From the NCBI GenBank assembly GCA_022402525.1, contig JAKRSB010000122.1, positions 1-64,000 on the forward strand: 64,000 bases of DNA. Direction: 5' to 3'. Source of the DNA: Thermosynechococcaceae cyanobacterium MS004. GTDB taxonomy: Bacteria; Cyanobacteriota; Cyanobacteriia; Thermosynechococcales; Thermosynechococcaceae. Position numbers and translations under genes: made by a program. The notes below the pieces were generated by a model, which saw only the letters and a list, made by a program, of their open reading frames with translations, was not told the origin of the DNA and searched no databases. Shown here piece after piece: positions 8,281 through 17,162 of this stretch. Position 1 is the stretch's first letter. Each line of letters starts with the position of its first letter.

Positions 8281-8889
8281 ATGAAAGCCTCACTGTTCAA
8301 GACCCTTGCGATCGCCACCACGTTCGGAACCCTTGCGATCTCCCCCCTCCTTCAGCCGCAACCAGCCGCTGCTCAATTCACCGGCCAGCCCATTGGCCAG
8401 TCTATTGGCCAGTCCACCGGCCAGTCCACCGCCAAGTTTTTCTGTCGGGAATATCGCAACCCCAAGACTGGGGAACTGGTTCCTGCCACCTTTGCCAGCA
8501 CCAAGCGTGGCAGTGTTCCCATGATTCTTTGGAAATCCACCTTTTTTAGCAATGGAGCCAACAGCTTCTCACCCATCAACCGATGCATCGAAGTCTCGCG
8601 TCGCTTCCAAACCTTTTATAGTGAAGGCGTACTCACCTATCTCACCACTGGCCAAATGAACAACCAAAACGTCATTTGCGTGGCCGATGAGTACGGTGGC
8701 CCCTGCCGAGGACTGCTGCTCACCCTTGAGCCCAAAGACAATCCTACGCAGTTCTTACGGGATTTGACCAACCTGCGGACACGCGCCAGTGGCCCCATTA
8801 CTAGAGGCTCTGAGTCTCTCTACATCGACGTGGACGAGATGCTAGAAGCTGAGCCTACTGAAGCACCTCCCCTCACCGTCACGCCCTAG
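8281..8889 (+). CDS. COP23 domain secreted protein
   Basis: The 202-residue product has a signal peptide (MKASLFKTLAIAT to QPAAAQF, cleavage near residue 32) and a COP23-like domain. That domain has four cysteines (FFCREY, NRCIEVSRRF, NVICVADEYGGPC) and the pattern ASTKRGSVPMILWKS, SRRFQTFYSEGVLTYLTTGQ, LLLTLEPKDNP. The family is cyanobacterial and named after a circadian-oscillating polypeptide; its biochemical role is not known. Between signal and domain lies a 4-residue repeat (GQPI, GQSI, GQST, GQST) encoded by four 12-bp tandem units at 8380-8427. ATG start. Confidence 0.72.
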   Translation: MKASLFKTLAIATTFGTLAISPLLQPQPAAAQFTGQPIGQSIGQSTGQSTAKFFCREYRNPKTGELVPATFASTKRGSVPMILWKSTFFSNGANSFSPINRCIEVSRRFQTFYSEGVLTYLTTGQMNNQNVICVADEYGGPCRGLLLTLEPKDNPTQFLRDLTNLRTRASGPITRGSESLYIDVDEMLEAEPTEAPPLTVTP

Positions 8890-8926
8890 CCTTCAGATCC
8901 CTCACGTCTGAGCGAAGGCCCATTCA

Positions 8927-10480
8927 TTAGTGAAGAAAGTGACGGGTTTGGGTAAGCGCCATCACTAGACCCAGCTCGTCTGCGGCTTTAATCGAGTCCG
9001 CGTCTCTCACGCTGCCGCCGGGCTGCACGATCGCCGCAATGCCTGCCGCTGCTGCAGTTCTGACGGAGTCATCAAAGGGGAAAAATCCATCGCTGGCGAG
9101 TATCGCACCATGGGTGAAGTTCCCGGCCTGCTCCAAAGCAATTTTGACCGAGCCCACGCGGTTCATCTGGCCAGCCCCTACTCCGCGTGTGGTGCGATCG
9201 CCCGTGACAACAATGGCGTTGGACTTGACGTGCTTCACGACCTTCCAGGCAAAAAATAGTTCTGCCAACTGCTCTGGACTGGGCTTGGCTTGGGTGACAA
9301 TCTGCCAGTCGGACGGGGGCGTTAGGGCTTCATCTGCCGCTTGCGCTAAAAAACCACCCGCAATGGTTTTAAGGGTGACGGCAGGGCCACTGACGAGATC
9401 GGGTAAAATCATCACCCGCACCTTCCCTTTTGCCTGCAAAATTTCGGCGGCTTCTGGTTTGCAACCCGGAGCAACCACACATTCTAAGAAGGTCTGAGTG
9501 AGCGCCTGGGCGGTAGCAGCATCAATGGGTCGATTGAGCGCAACAATGCCGCCAAAGGCAGAGGTGGAATCCGCATCGAAGGCGCTTTGGTAGGCCGTGA
9601 CAAGAGACGATGCTTGAGCCACGCCGCAGGGGTTGTTGTGCTTCAGAATCGCCGCAGCGGGTTCATCTTCTGGGCTAGTAAACTCGGCAATGATTTGACG
9701 GGCAGCTTCCAGGTCTACCAAGTTGTTGTAGCTGAGTTCTTTACCCTGAAGCTGGGTGGCAGTCGCCCAGCCGGTTTCCCCTGTCCGATACCACAGGGCA
9801 GACTGGTGCGGATTTTCGCCATAGCGGAGGGTTTGCTGGGCCTGCCCCGAAAGACTAAAGGTTTGCAGCAGGGGCGCTTCCATAATGCTCTGGCTCAGGT
9901 AGGTTGCGATCGCGCTATCGTAGGCGGCGGTCTGTGAAAAGACCCGCAGGGCACAGCCTTTCCGGAAGGCGCGAGAGGCTTCGCCATTGTTGCCTAGCTC
10001 TTGAAGGTACAGCTCATACTGATCCGGTGCACACAGCACCGTGAGGTGAGCAAAATTTTTGGCAGCAGCTCTCAGCATCGCGGGGCCACCAATATCAATC
10101 TGCTCAATGGCAGCGGCTAAATCTTCGACCCCCTCAGCTTTTTGCTGGGCAATGGTCTGCTCAAAGGGGTATAGGTTGACCACCACTAGGTCAATGGGGC
10201 GAATATTGTTGTTTGTCAGATCCGCGCGATCGCTTTCTTCATCGCGGCGCGCCAAGATTCCACCATGGATGCGAGGGTGCAGCGTCTTGACCCGACCACC
10301 CAAAATTTCAGGTGCGCCCGTGTAGTCTGACACCTTAGTGACCGGGATTCCCGCCGCCTTTAAGACCGCTGCTGTACCGCCGCTGCTGATTAGCTCAAAC
10401 TGGAACTCATCCACCAGTCGCCGAGCAAAATCAACAATCCCCGTCTTATCGGATGTACTGAGAAGCGCCAAACGTGTCAT
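8927..10480 (-). CDS. purH: Bifunctional AICAR formyltransferase / IMP cyclohydrolase
   Basis: The 517-residue product has the full length of PurH, which performs the last two steps of IMP synthesis. The N-terminal cyclohydrolase domain (about 1-195) shows ALLSTSDKTGIVDFAR, SSGGTAAVLKAAGIPVTKVSDYTG, GRVKTLHPRIHGGILARR and DLVVVNLYPFE. The formyltransferase domain follows with LRYGENPHQSALWY, LKHNNPCGVA, DADSTSAFGGIVALNRP and KSNAIVVTGDRTTRGVGAGQMNRVGS. ATG start. It is transcribed as a single gene; the upstream spacer has a perfect 15-bp duplication at 10558-10587. Confidence 0.98.
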   Translation of the reverse strand: MTRLALLSTSDKTGIVDFARRLVDEFQFELISSGGTAAVLKAAGIPVTKVSDYTGAPEILGGRVKTLHPRIHGGILARRDEESDRADLTNNNIRPIDLVVVNLYPFEQTIAQQKAEGVEDLAAAIEQIDIGGPAMLRAAAKNFAHLTVLCAPDQYELYLQELGNNGEASRAFRKGCALRVFSQTAAYDSAIATYLSQSIMEAPLLQTFSLSGQAQQTLRYGENPHQSALWYRTGETGWATATQLQGKELSYNNLVDLEAARQIIAEFTSPEDEPAAAILKHNNPCGVAQASSLVTAYQSAFDADSTSAFGGIVALNRPIDAATAQALTQTFLECVVAPGCKPEAAEILQAKGKVRVMILPDLVSGPAVTLKTIAGGFLAQAADEALTPPSDWQIVTQAKPSPEQLAELFFAWKVVKHVKSNAIVVTGDRTTRGVGAGQMNRVGSVKIALEQAGNFTHGAILASDGFFPFDDSVRTAAAAGIAAIVQPGGSVRDADSIKAADELGLVMALTQTRHFLH

Positions 10481-10557
10481 GAAACCACAAGTCCTATTAC
10501 ACCTCTACCAGCATAGAGGCGATAGGCTGTCTTGACATAAGCATCTGGTCGCAAGCT

Positions 10558-10587
10558 TGTTATGGCATGGCTTGTTATGGCATGGCT
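10558..10587. repeat. Perfect 15-bp tandem duplication
   Basis: Two identical copies of tgttatggcatggct, followed by a decayed third start (tgctttg). They lie in the divergent promoter region between purH and the carboxylesterase gene. Confidence 0.85.
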
Positions 10588-10645
10588 TGCTTTGAGAACC
10601 GCGCATTGACCTACAGTAAGAAAGTCATACTCAACTCAACAGCCT

Positions 10646-11299
10646 GTGTCTCTTAACGCCCTTCTCTACCCTTCTCCCCCCCTTCCGGCGGCAGCTCAGC
10701 GCTTAATTGCCCTGCATGGGTGGGGGGCAAATGCTCAAGATCTAGTGTCTCTTGCACCCTCCCTTAATCTTAAAAATTGGCAGCTTTATTTCCCTAATGC
10801 CCCCATGCTGCACCCGCAATCTCCTGGTGGGCGCATGTGGTATGACCTCTCAACCCAAGAAGGACTGGAGTCGAGTCGCCAACAGTTGACCGACTGGATA
10901 CAGCCTAGTAATGAACCGACTGGCGAAGCTAGTGGGGCGATCGCCTCCACTCTTTCCAACATTCCCTTAAATCGTACCGTCTTGGCCGGGTTTTCCCAGG
11001 GGGGAGCCATGACCCTTGATGTTGGCATCCACCTCCCCCTAGCGGGACTTATCGTTCTGAGCGGATATCTCCATCCACCCGCAATACGCCCCCTACCTCA
11101 GACTTTCCCGCCAATTCTGATGATTCATGGACGGCAAGACCCCATTGTGCCGCTTGCAGCAGCTCAGTCCGCCCGCGATACATTGACGAAAGCGGGAGCG
11201 GTGGTGGAGTACCACGAGTTTGATATGGGCCATGAAATTCAGCCCCAGGTCTTAGCGCTAATTCAGGGGTTTGTGACTCAGCTTGGCATTGCAGATTAG
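10646..11299 (+). CDS. Alpha/beta hydrolase of the carboxylesterase/phospholipase family
   Basis: The 217-residue product matches the PF02230-type carboxylesterase family, small cytoplasmic serine esterases. The oxyanion-hole motif is LHGWGANAQD (24-27), the nucleophile elbow is GFSQGG with Ser117, the acid is Asp165 in HGRQDPIVP, and the base is His196 in DMGHEI. Length and triad order are complete. The start is GTG at 10646; no better ATG lies near it. Substrate is unknown. A 13-bp duplication (11433-11458, aaagtcatcccca/g) lies in the spacer after it. Confidence 0.85.
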   Translation: MSLNALLYPSPPLPAAAQRLIALHGWGANAQDLVSLAPSLNLKNWQLYFPNAPMLHPQSPGGRMWYDLSTQEGLESSRQQLTDWIQPSNEPTGEASGAIASTLSNIPLNRTVLAGFSQGGAMTLDVGIHLPLAGLIVLSGYLHPPAIRPLPQTFPPILMIHGRQDPIVPLAAAQSARDTLTKAGAVVEYHEFDMGHEIQPQVLALIQGFVTQLGIAD

Positions 11300-11547
11300 A
11301 AAGAAAATCCAATGGCAGTGAGCAATTCACCAAATAGGGTTTTGCGGTGATGGGGAGGGTCAGCTTAGCCCCGATGACTGAAGAGAATGATCTGTGAAAA
11401 TGAACTAACAAACACCCAGAACGTTACACCAGAAAGTCATCCCCAAAAGTCATCCCAGAAAATTGCCAGAGCCTTCATCCTGCGCGCTAGTCTTTACCGA
11501 CTACCCTTTATCCTAGAAAAAAGCTTACTTTCGCTGGTGACTTAATC

Positions 11548-12123
11548 ATGGCCCGTACTCCATCCACCATGTTGCCCTTAGGCACACCTGCCCCAGGATT
11601 TTCGTTGCCCAATGTCGTGACAGGGGCTTCAACCTCCCTATCCGACTTTGCTGGGTCAAAGGCATTGCTGGTCATATTTCTTTGCCAGCATTGTCCCTTT
11701 GTGATTCACATCAAGTCAGAGCTTGCCCACCTCGGCAAAGACTATGTTGAAAAAGGCGTTGGCATTGTGGCCATTAGCGCCAATGATGCCGAGAAGTATC
11801 CCCAAGATGATCCTGAGCATCTTAAGGCCATGGCTCAGGAGCTACACCTGAACTATCCGCTGTGCTATGACGAGACTCAGGTGATTGCCCATGCCTATCA
11901 AGCTGCCTGTACGCCAGACTTTTTCTTGTTTGATGGCGACTTCAAGCTGGTCTATCGCGGTCAGCTCGACAGTAGCCGCCCCGGCAATGATGAGCCTGTG
12001 ACCGGAGCTGATCTGCGCGCCGCGATCGATGCCGTACTGGCCGGACAGCCTGTGAGTGAAGACCAAAAGCCTAGCATTGGCTGCAATATTAAATGGAAGC
12101 CGGGTAACGAACCAGGATATTAA
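11548..12123 (+). CDS. Thioredoxin-fold redoxin (AhpC/TSA-like)
   Basis: The 191-residue product starts LGTPAPGFSLPNV, typical of the AhpC/TSA-Redoxin superfamily. It has the active-site segment FLCQHCPFV with Cys46 and Cys49; many relatives have Asn in place of the first Cys, so this copy retains a CxxC. The cis-Pro region is CTPDFFLFD, and another Cys lies near the end (IGCNIKWKPGN). Probable role is thiol reduction or peroxide handling in the cytosol; no signal peptide is visible. ATG start. It ends at a hairpin shared with the convergent clpP gene. Confidence 0.82.
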   Translation: MARTPSTMLPLGTPAPGFSLPNVVTGASTSLSDFAGSKALLVIFLCQHCPFVIHIKSELAHLGKDYVEKGVGIVAISANDAEKYPQDDPEHLKAMAQELHLNYPLCYDETQVIAHAYQAACTPDFFLFDGDFKLVYRGQLDSSRPGNDEPVTGADLRAAIDAVLAGQPVSEDQKPSIGCNIKWKPGNEPGY

Positions 12124-12178
12124 AGGCCACTCGCTGCCTGAATTGAATCTTGATCGCCTCGCTCGCTTGTATCCATAC

Positions 12179-12214
12179 CAAAAGCCCTGAAGAATAAATT
12201 CTTCAGGGCTTTTG
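12179..12214. terminator. Bidirectional terminator between redoxin and clpP genes
   Basis: The stem CAAAAGCCCTGAAGAAT pairs perfectly with 12198-12214 across a 2-nt gap (effectively a 4-nt loop). A U-run ends each arm, as needed for Rho-independent termination on both strands. Confidence 0.9.
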
Positions 12215-12239
12215 TACAGCAACTTAAAACAAGACCAAG

Positions 12240-12836
12240 CTAGAGCGATCGCTCAATCACGCTATCAATCAGGCCGTATTCCTTAGCCTCTTGTGCCGAC
12301 ATAAAGTAGTCGCGATCCGTATCCTTTTCAATTTTTTCGATGGGCTGGCCGCAGCGCTCCGCCAAAATTGAATTAAGAGAATGGCGAATTCTCAAAATTT
12401 CCTTGGCCTCAATCTCAATATCAGAAGCCTGCCGACGACCCGTCCCGCCCAATGGCTGGTGAATCATAATACGCGCATTGGGTAGCGCCAGTCGCTTGCC
12501 CTTGCTGCCCGCCGCCAGCAAAAACGCACCCATCGAAGCCGCCAGCCCCACACAAATCGTCACCACCTCAGACTTAATATGCTGCATGGTGTCGTAAATG
12601 GCCATCCCCGCCGTCACCGAGCCGCCGGGAGAGTTGATATAGATGTAGATCGGCTTGGTTTGGTCATCAGAGTCAAGGTACAGCATCGCCGCAATAATCG
12701 AATTTGCCAGCGAATCCGTCACCTCTTGGCCTAAAAAAATAATGCGCTCTTGGTTAAGGCGCGTGTAAATATCAATCCAGCGCTCATAGGTGCTGCCTGG
12801 AAGACGGTATGGAACGCTAGGGACGCCAATGGGCAT
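12240..12836 (-). CDS. clpP3: ATP-dependent Clp protease proteolytic subunit, ClpP3-type
   Basis: The 198-residue product is a catalytically complete ClpP serine protease subunit: Ser101 in GLAASMGAF, His126 in MIHQPLGG and Asp176 in DTDRDYFMS. It carries the usual [15 protein letters not shown] motif. It lies 109 bp downstream of clpR on the same strand, the arrangement in which cyanobacteria encode the mixed ClpP3/ClpR core that partners ClpC; the P3 label rests on that neighbour. ATG start with AGGAG about 9 nt upstream. Confidence 0.92.
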   Translation of the reverse strand: MPIGVPSVPYRLPGSTYERWIDIYTRLNQERIIFLGQEVTDSLANSIIAAMLYLDSDDQTKPIYIYINSPGGSVTAGMAIYDTMQHIKSEVVTICVGLAASMGAFLLAAGSKGKRLALPNARIMIHQPLGGTGRRQASDIEIEAKEILRIRHSLNSILAERCGQPIEKIEKDTDRDYFMSAQEAKEYGLIDSVIERSL

Positions 12837-12945
12837 GACCGGAACTCCTGTGTAAAAGTTAAAAATAAATCCGTTAAGGGAATAGGGCCTTGAGTACAGC
12901 CTTTCCTAAAGGGTTTGGCCTGGGTTGAAGCAGCCTGCCCTGCGT

Positions 12946-13644
12946 TTAGATAGCCCCTGCCGCCAGCACGGAGGGCATTCCGGCATCCTTAGCACTTTCA
13001 AGGACAATATCAATCAAGCCGTACTCCTTGGCCTCTTGGGGCGTCATGTAGAGCATTCGGTCTGTGTCCTTTGCAATTTTGTCGACTGGCTGTCCCGTAT
13101 TGCGTGACAAGATTTCAAGCGTTGCCGTCTTATTGGCAATCACCTCTTTCGCCCGAATTTGAATATCAGAAGCCTGTCCCTGAGCGCCCGTGCGAGGTTG
13201 ATTCAGCACAATGGTTGCATGGGGCAGACTGGCCCGAAATCCTTTTGCACCGCTAGACAGAATCATGGCGGCCGTCCCCATCGCCTGACCTAGGCAAATC
13301 GTATGCACCGGCGGCTTAATGTACTGCAGCGTATCGCAAATGGCAAAGGCTTCTGTTTCGTAGCCGATCGCATCGCCGTCATACCAAGAAGTGCCGGTAG
13401 AGTTGATATAAAATCGGATCGGCTTTTCAGGGTCGTCAAACTGAAGATAGAGCAGTTGAGCAATAATCAGCTCCGTCACATCCATGCCCACTCTGCGTTT
13501 CACTTCATCTGAAGAAAACAGCGGCAGCCCAAGGTAAACAATTCGCTCTTTCAGCAGCAGCGAGGGCAGATCGGGTGGGGGCGTACGGATGTAGGAGTCG
13601 CCTCCGTAGTAGGGGGACTGAACAGCCTGAATCGGTGATTCCAT
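12946..13644 (-). CDS. clpR: ClpR, non-catalytic Clp protease subunit
   Basis: The 232-residue product is ClpP-like but lacks all three catalytic residues: the Ser position is Gly in GQAMGTAAM, the His is Asn in VLNQPR, and the Asp is Met in DTDRMLYM. It also has the extra loop after NSTGTSWYDGDAIGYETEAF that marks ClpR. In cyanobacteria ClpR forms mixed rings with ClpP3 and tunes degradation by ClpCP. I start at ATG 13644 (MESPIQAV); an in-frame TTG three codons earlier is less likely. It is the first gene of a clpR-clpP3 pair. Confidence 0.93.
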   Translation of the reverse strand: MESPIQAVQSPYYGGDSYIRTPPPDLPSLLLKERIVYLGLPLFSSDEVKRRVGMDVTELIIAQLLYLQFDDPEKPIRFYINSTGTSWYDGDAIGYETEAFAICDTLQYIKPPVHTICLGQAMGTAAMILSSGAKGFRASLPHATIVLNQPRTGAQGQASDIQIRAKEVIANKTATLEILSRNTGQPVDKIAKDTDRMLYMTPQEAKEYGLIDIVLESAKDAGMPSVLAAGAI

Positions 13645-13793
13645 GACGTGCAACTGCCTGAAATAAGTAGAGCTGATAACACTCTAGCAACTTTCTGAAC
13701 GGGATACTCTGGCACAATGGATCGATAAGGTAGCGAAACCCCTCCTGCCCGAACCAAAAATAATAAATTCACGTATAAGTGAGTTCACCAGGC

Positions 13794-13885
13794 ATTCACT
13801 TGGCTAAATTTACTCGGCCCATTCCCTTGGCTGATTCCCTCGGCTCACTCTCTCGGTTTATTCACTTGATTTATTCACCATTCCA
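13794..13885. repeat. Seven degenerate 13-bp tandem units before hemJ
   Basis: The units follow attc(a/c)ct(c/t)ggct-: attcacttggcta, attcccttggctg, attccctcggctc, actctctcggttt, attcacttgattt and others. One unit is 14 bp long. The array ends 12 bp before the hemJ start codon, so it forms most of the 5' leader. Confidence 0.85.
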
Positions 13886-13897
13886 TTGAGATCCGTC

Positions 13898-14473
13898 ATG
13901 CCTTACCTCTGGTTCAAAGCGTTTCATATTATTGGAGTTGTGGTTTGGTTTGCTGGGCTGTTTTATCTGGTGCGGCTCTTTATCTATCACGTCGAAGCCA
14001 GTGAAGAAGCAGAACCGGCCCAAGCTATTCTCAAAAAGCAGTACGGCATCATGGAAAAGCGTCTGCTCAATATCATTACGACTCCCGGCATGATTGTGAC
14101 GGTGGTCTGTGCGGTGGGGCTACTGGTGACGGAGCCAGCATTGCTAAAGCAGGGCTGGCTCCACGCCAAGCTGGGGTTTGTAGCGCTGCTGCTGGGTTAT
14201 CACTACTACTGCACTCGGCTGCTGAAGCAGCTTGAATTGGGCACTTGCCGCTGGAGTAGCCAGCAGTTGCGGGGGCTAAACGAAGCGCCTACGGTCTTGC
14301 TAGTGGTGATTGTGCTGCTGGCGGTCTTTAAGAACGGCTTCCCAACCAACGCAACGGTGTGGGTGATTTTTGGCCTCGTGGTGGCGATGGTGGCGACCAT
14401 TCAGCTTTATGCCCGTAAGCGCAGACTCGATAAAGAAAAGCAGTTAACGAGCGCTTCGGAACCTTCTGCTTAG
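13898..14473 (+). CDS. hemJ: HemJ-type protoporphyrinogen IX oxidase
   Basis: The 191-residue integral membrane protein matches HemJ, which oxidises protoporphyrinogen IX to protoporphyrin IX at the branch to heme and chlorophyll in most cyanobacteria. Features are LWFKAFHIIGVVVWFAGLFYLVRLFIYH in the first membrane helix with the conserved His, KRLLNIITTPGMIVTVV, LKQGWLHAKLGFVALLLGYHYYC, and LRGLNEAPTVLLVVIVLLAVFK. Four hydrophobic helices are visible. I use the ATG at 13898; a TTG 12 bp earlier lies in the repeat array. A histidine kinase gene follows after 33 bp and may be co-transcribed. Confidence 0.92.
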   Translation: MPYLWFKAFHIIGVVVWFAGLFYLVRLFIYHVEASEEAEPAQAILKKQYGIMEKRLLNIITTPGMIVTVVCAVGLLVTEPALLKQGWLHAKLGFVALLLGYHYYCTRLLKQLELGTCRWSSQQLRGLNEAPTVLLVVIVLLAVFKNGFPTNATVWVIFGLVVAMVATIQLYARKRRLDKEKQLTSASEPSA

Positions 14474-14506
14474 CCTTATTTTTCATTAGATTTTTCTACA
14501 AGAGTC

Positions 14507-15943
14507 ATGTTTCAGCAGACACGGCGGCGCTTGGCGCTTTGGTATACGGTGGTGACGGCCATCCTGCTGCTGATTTTTGCCAGTGGGTTTTATCTCTACG
14601 TGCGCGCAACGCTGATTGAGCGGGTGGATGATACCCTCCATCATGTGGTGGAAGTGGTGAGGCGATCGCTTGTGATTGAGCCAACTCTCCCGATCTCTGA
14701 TCCCTTTCAACCCGCAAGCCCTCAACACTATGCCGTCAACCTAGACGCCAGCTTTCGCAGTAATGCGGTCGTGGGAGAAGAAGATCGCATCGAGATGGAG
14801 TGGTTTAGCCCTTCCGGAACGCTCCTCTGGTCAACGCTCTCGGAGCCGCTGATGGTGCCAATTCATGTCCTGCTGGATGGAGAAACCATTAAGGTACGGC
14901 CAGATTATGTCCTGCGTCAGCTCACCGATCGCGTCGAATATCACGGCGATATCTTAGGCTATCTCAGGGTGAGTCATCCTTGGTTTGAAGTGGCTAAGCC
15001 TACGCGGGAGCTAGTGGTAGACCTAGCCGCAGGCATTAGCCTCATGATTGTGTTTGTGGGAGCAGCGGGCTGGTTTTTGTCGGGGCTAGCCATTGAGCCA
15101 ATTCAGGAATCCTATCAATACCTACGGCAGTTTACAGCGGATGCCTCCCATGAGCTGCGGAATCCCCTCGCGCTGATTCAAACCACGGTTCAGGTTGCCC
15201 TCAGTGATCCAGAGATGTCGCCCGTGGAGCAGCGCCAGCAATTTGAAGTGGTAGAGCGCCTCACCCGTCGACTAGGCAACTTGGTCAACGATCTGCTGTT
15301 CTTGGCGCGGCAGGATAGCGGCATGATTTTACCCAGCCGTCAGCCCTGCCCCCTTGATGCCCTGCTCATGGAGGTTGTAGAAGAGCAAACCCCTGCCGCT
15401 GCCGCAAAGCAGATTCGGCTTCAGCTTGACTTGGGCGGGGGCGATGCGACAATTCCCAACCTAGCGGAACCCTTTACGCTTCAGGGAGACTATGACCAGC
15501 TAGCTCGGCTGTTTACAAACTTGGTCAGCAATGGTCTTCAGCACACCCCAGAGGGCGGTCAGGTAGACATTAAGCTAGAGTCCATCAGCCGCTATGGGGA
15601 ACCGCACTTACAGGTTCTGGTCAAAGATACGGGGACAGGTATTCCAGAGGCAGCAATTCCCCATGTATTTGAGCGCTTCTATCGGGTTGACCCTGCCAGA
15701 CCCCGCACCGCTCAGCGAATAGATGCAAGCGCAGACACAGGAATTGAAAGCGTTAAGATTGCACCCTCGCCCAACTCTGGGACAGGATTGGGCTTAGCGA
15801 TCGCCAAGGCCATTTGTGAAGCCCACCAGGGTAGTATTTATATCGAGAGTCAGGTCAGTCAAGGCACCACGTTTCGTGTCATACTTCCGCAAAAGTGGGC
15901 GTTAGGTGCGACAACGCCAGGAACGCATCATCTTGTCGCTTGA
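14507..15943 (+). CDS. Two-component sensor histidine kinase, orphan
   Basis: The 478-residue product has two membrane helices (about 12-32 and 174-194) enclosing a sensing region of roughly 140 residues with no named domain. The H-box is FTADASHELRNPL with phospho-acceptor His215. Then come the N-box (LFTNLVSNGLQHTPEGG), G1 (DTGTGIPEAAIPHVFERFYR) and G2 (GTGLGLAIAKAICEAHQG). Between G1 and G2 sits an unusual loop of about 30 residues. No response regulator is adjacent. The gene starts 33 bp after hemJ; the sensed signal is unknown. Confidence 0.9.
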   Translation: MFQQTRRRLALWYTVVTAILLLIFASGFYLYVRATLIERVDDTLHHVVEVVRRSLVIEPTLPISDPFQPASPQHYAVNLDASFRSNAVVGEEDRIEMEWFSPSGTLLWSTLSEPLMVPIHVLLDGETIKVRPDYVLRQLTDRVEYHGDILGYLRVSHPWFEVAKPTRELVVDLAAGISLMIVFVGAAGWFLSGLAIEPIQESYQYLRQFTADASHELRNPLALIQTTVQVALSDPEMSPVEQRQQFEVVERLTRRLGNLVNDLLFLARQDSGMILPSRQPCPLDALLMEVVEEQTPAAAAKQIRLQLDLGGGDATIPNLAEPFTLQGDYDQLARLFTNLVSNGLQHTPEGGQVDIKLESISRYGEPHLQVLVKDTGTGIPEAAIPHVFERFYRVDPARPRTAQRIDASADTGIESVKIAPSPNSGTGLGLAIAKAICEAHQGSIYIESQVSQGTTFRVILPQKWALGATTPGTHHLVA

Positions 15944-16295
15944 TATATTCTGTTTCTTGATCCTGCAACCTGATTTTGTCGGGTTCATTTCACCCTTTGG
16001 ACGGACTCATTTTTCCCTTTTCATTGACTAGGCTCAAAGCGGAACTTTTCCTAACCTAGCCTCGACACTGTTATGACGATGGGGTAGGAAAATGGTTTTA
16101 GTCTCTTTGTAGAAAAAATCTCGACCCGGCGATCGCCATATCGTCCGTGGCGGAAATGGGCTTCACAACTTTGACAGTTTTCCCGACAGCTCCCTAGACT
16201 TTCCCCTCATTACTTTCCATTCAGCCCTTTTCACCGAACTTTGACGATCTTTAGTGCGTTAATCTAGCGAATTAATCTAGCGAGTTGAGTAACCT
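15944..16295. other. Spacer, 352 bp
   Basis: I see no gene. One HIP1-type site and a 13-bp duplication (ttaatctagcga + a/g, 16259-16284) are present. The duplication ends about 11 bp before the start of the next gene and may form part of its leader. Confidence 0.6.
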
Positions 16296-17162
16296 ATGCG
16301 TAAGGCTTTCATTGCATTGCTGACCATTACGGTAGCCTCTGGCGGTGGTCAACTTCCGCTAGTGGCTCAGCCCCTTAATTCAGGCCCTATTAATTCGGCC
16401 CCTAACAATTCAGTCCCTAATCGCCCTGCACCCAGCAGCGACGTGTATTTCCTGAATCGGGCTAAAAATTTGGCGCGTCAGGCTGCCATCAACGCCAACG
16501 GTGGTCTGGAGCGCTATCGTCCAGATGCAACGATGTACGGCCCCGCCGTGCAGACGGCCTATGTCCGCAACAGCGACGGCAGCATTACGTTCCAATTTAC
16601 GGGTACCACGCCTGGTGCATCCATCCCCAGCTTTGAAACCGTGGCCAGGGTTAACCCCAATGGCGTGGTCAGCTTGGAATATAACGGCGCACCCCGCAGC
16701 GCTATTGGTGGGGCTTCCCTGCCTGCACCCAGTATTCTTCCCCCTGTTCCCATTGCAGTTCCAGAGCCTAGCGCCCCGCCTACCGTACTTCCCCTAGTGC
16801 CTTCTGATGGGCCACTGCCAACCGCAGGTGCGATTACCCCGCGCTCAGTTCCTGCTGAGGGAACCATCGGTGCATCTCGTACTGCGATCGCCTGGGTTGA
16901 TCAAGATGCCTTTTTGTCTAGAGCCCAAAACCTAGCGCGACAGGCTGCCATTCGTGCAAATGGAGGACTGGCGACCTACCGTCCAGAACCGACGATGTTT
17001 GGCCCTTCTGCCCAAGCCCCCTTCCGAAGAAATCCAGATGGCAGTCTGACCTTTTCCTTTAAGGGTGGTGCACCGGGGGCATCAATCCTGACCCTAGAAT
17101 CTACCGTGGTGGTGAGCCCCAGCGGTAGTGTTGAAATTCAGTACAACGGCCCTATTCGCTAG
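16296..17162 (+). CDS. Secreted protein with two copies of an unknown ~84-residue domain
   Basis: The 288-residue product has a signal peptide (MRKAFIALLTITVASG to PLVAQPL). Residues 51-134 and 205-288 are two copies of one domain. Each has F.(N/S)RA.NLARQAAI.ANGGL..YRP..TM.GP, a DGS.TF.F.G..PGAS strand pair, and ends in (L/I).YNG..R. A Pro-rich linker of about 70 residues joins them. I recognise no catalytic residues; the conserved NLARQAAI.ANGGL helix suggests a small helix-plus-sheet fold. The stop codon overlaps the stop of the convergent queC (CTAG shared at 17159-17162). Confidence 0.75.
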   Translation: MRKAFIALLTITVASGGGQLPLVAQPLNSGPINSAPNNSVPNRPAPSSDVYFLNRAKNLARQAAINANGGLERYRPDATMYGPAVQTAYVRNSDGSITFQFTGTTPGASIPSFETVARVNPNGVVSLEYNGAPRSAIGGASLPAPSILPPVPIAVPEPSAPPTVLPLVPSDGPLPTAGAITPRSVPAEGTIGASRTAIAWVDQDAFLSRAQNLARQAAIRANGGLATYRPEPTMFGPSAQAPFRRNPDGSLTFSFKGGAPGASILTLESTVVVSPSGSVEIQYNGPIR

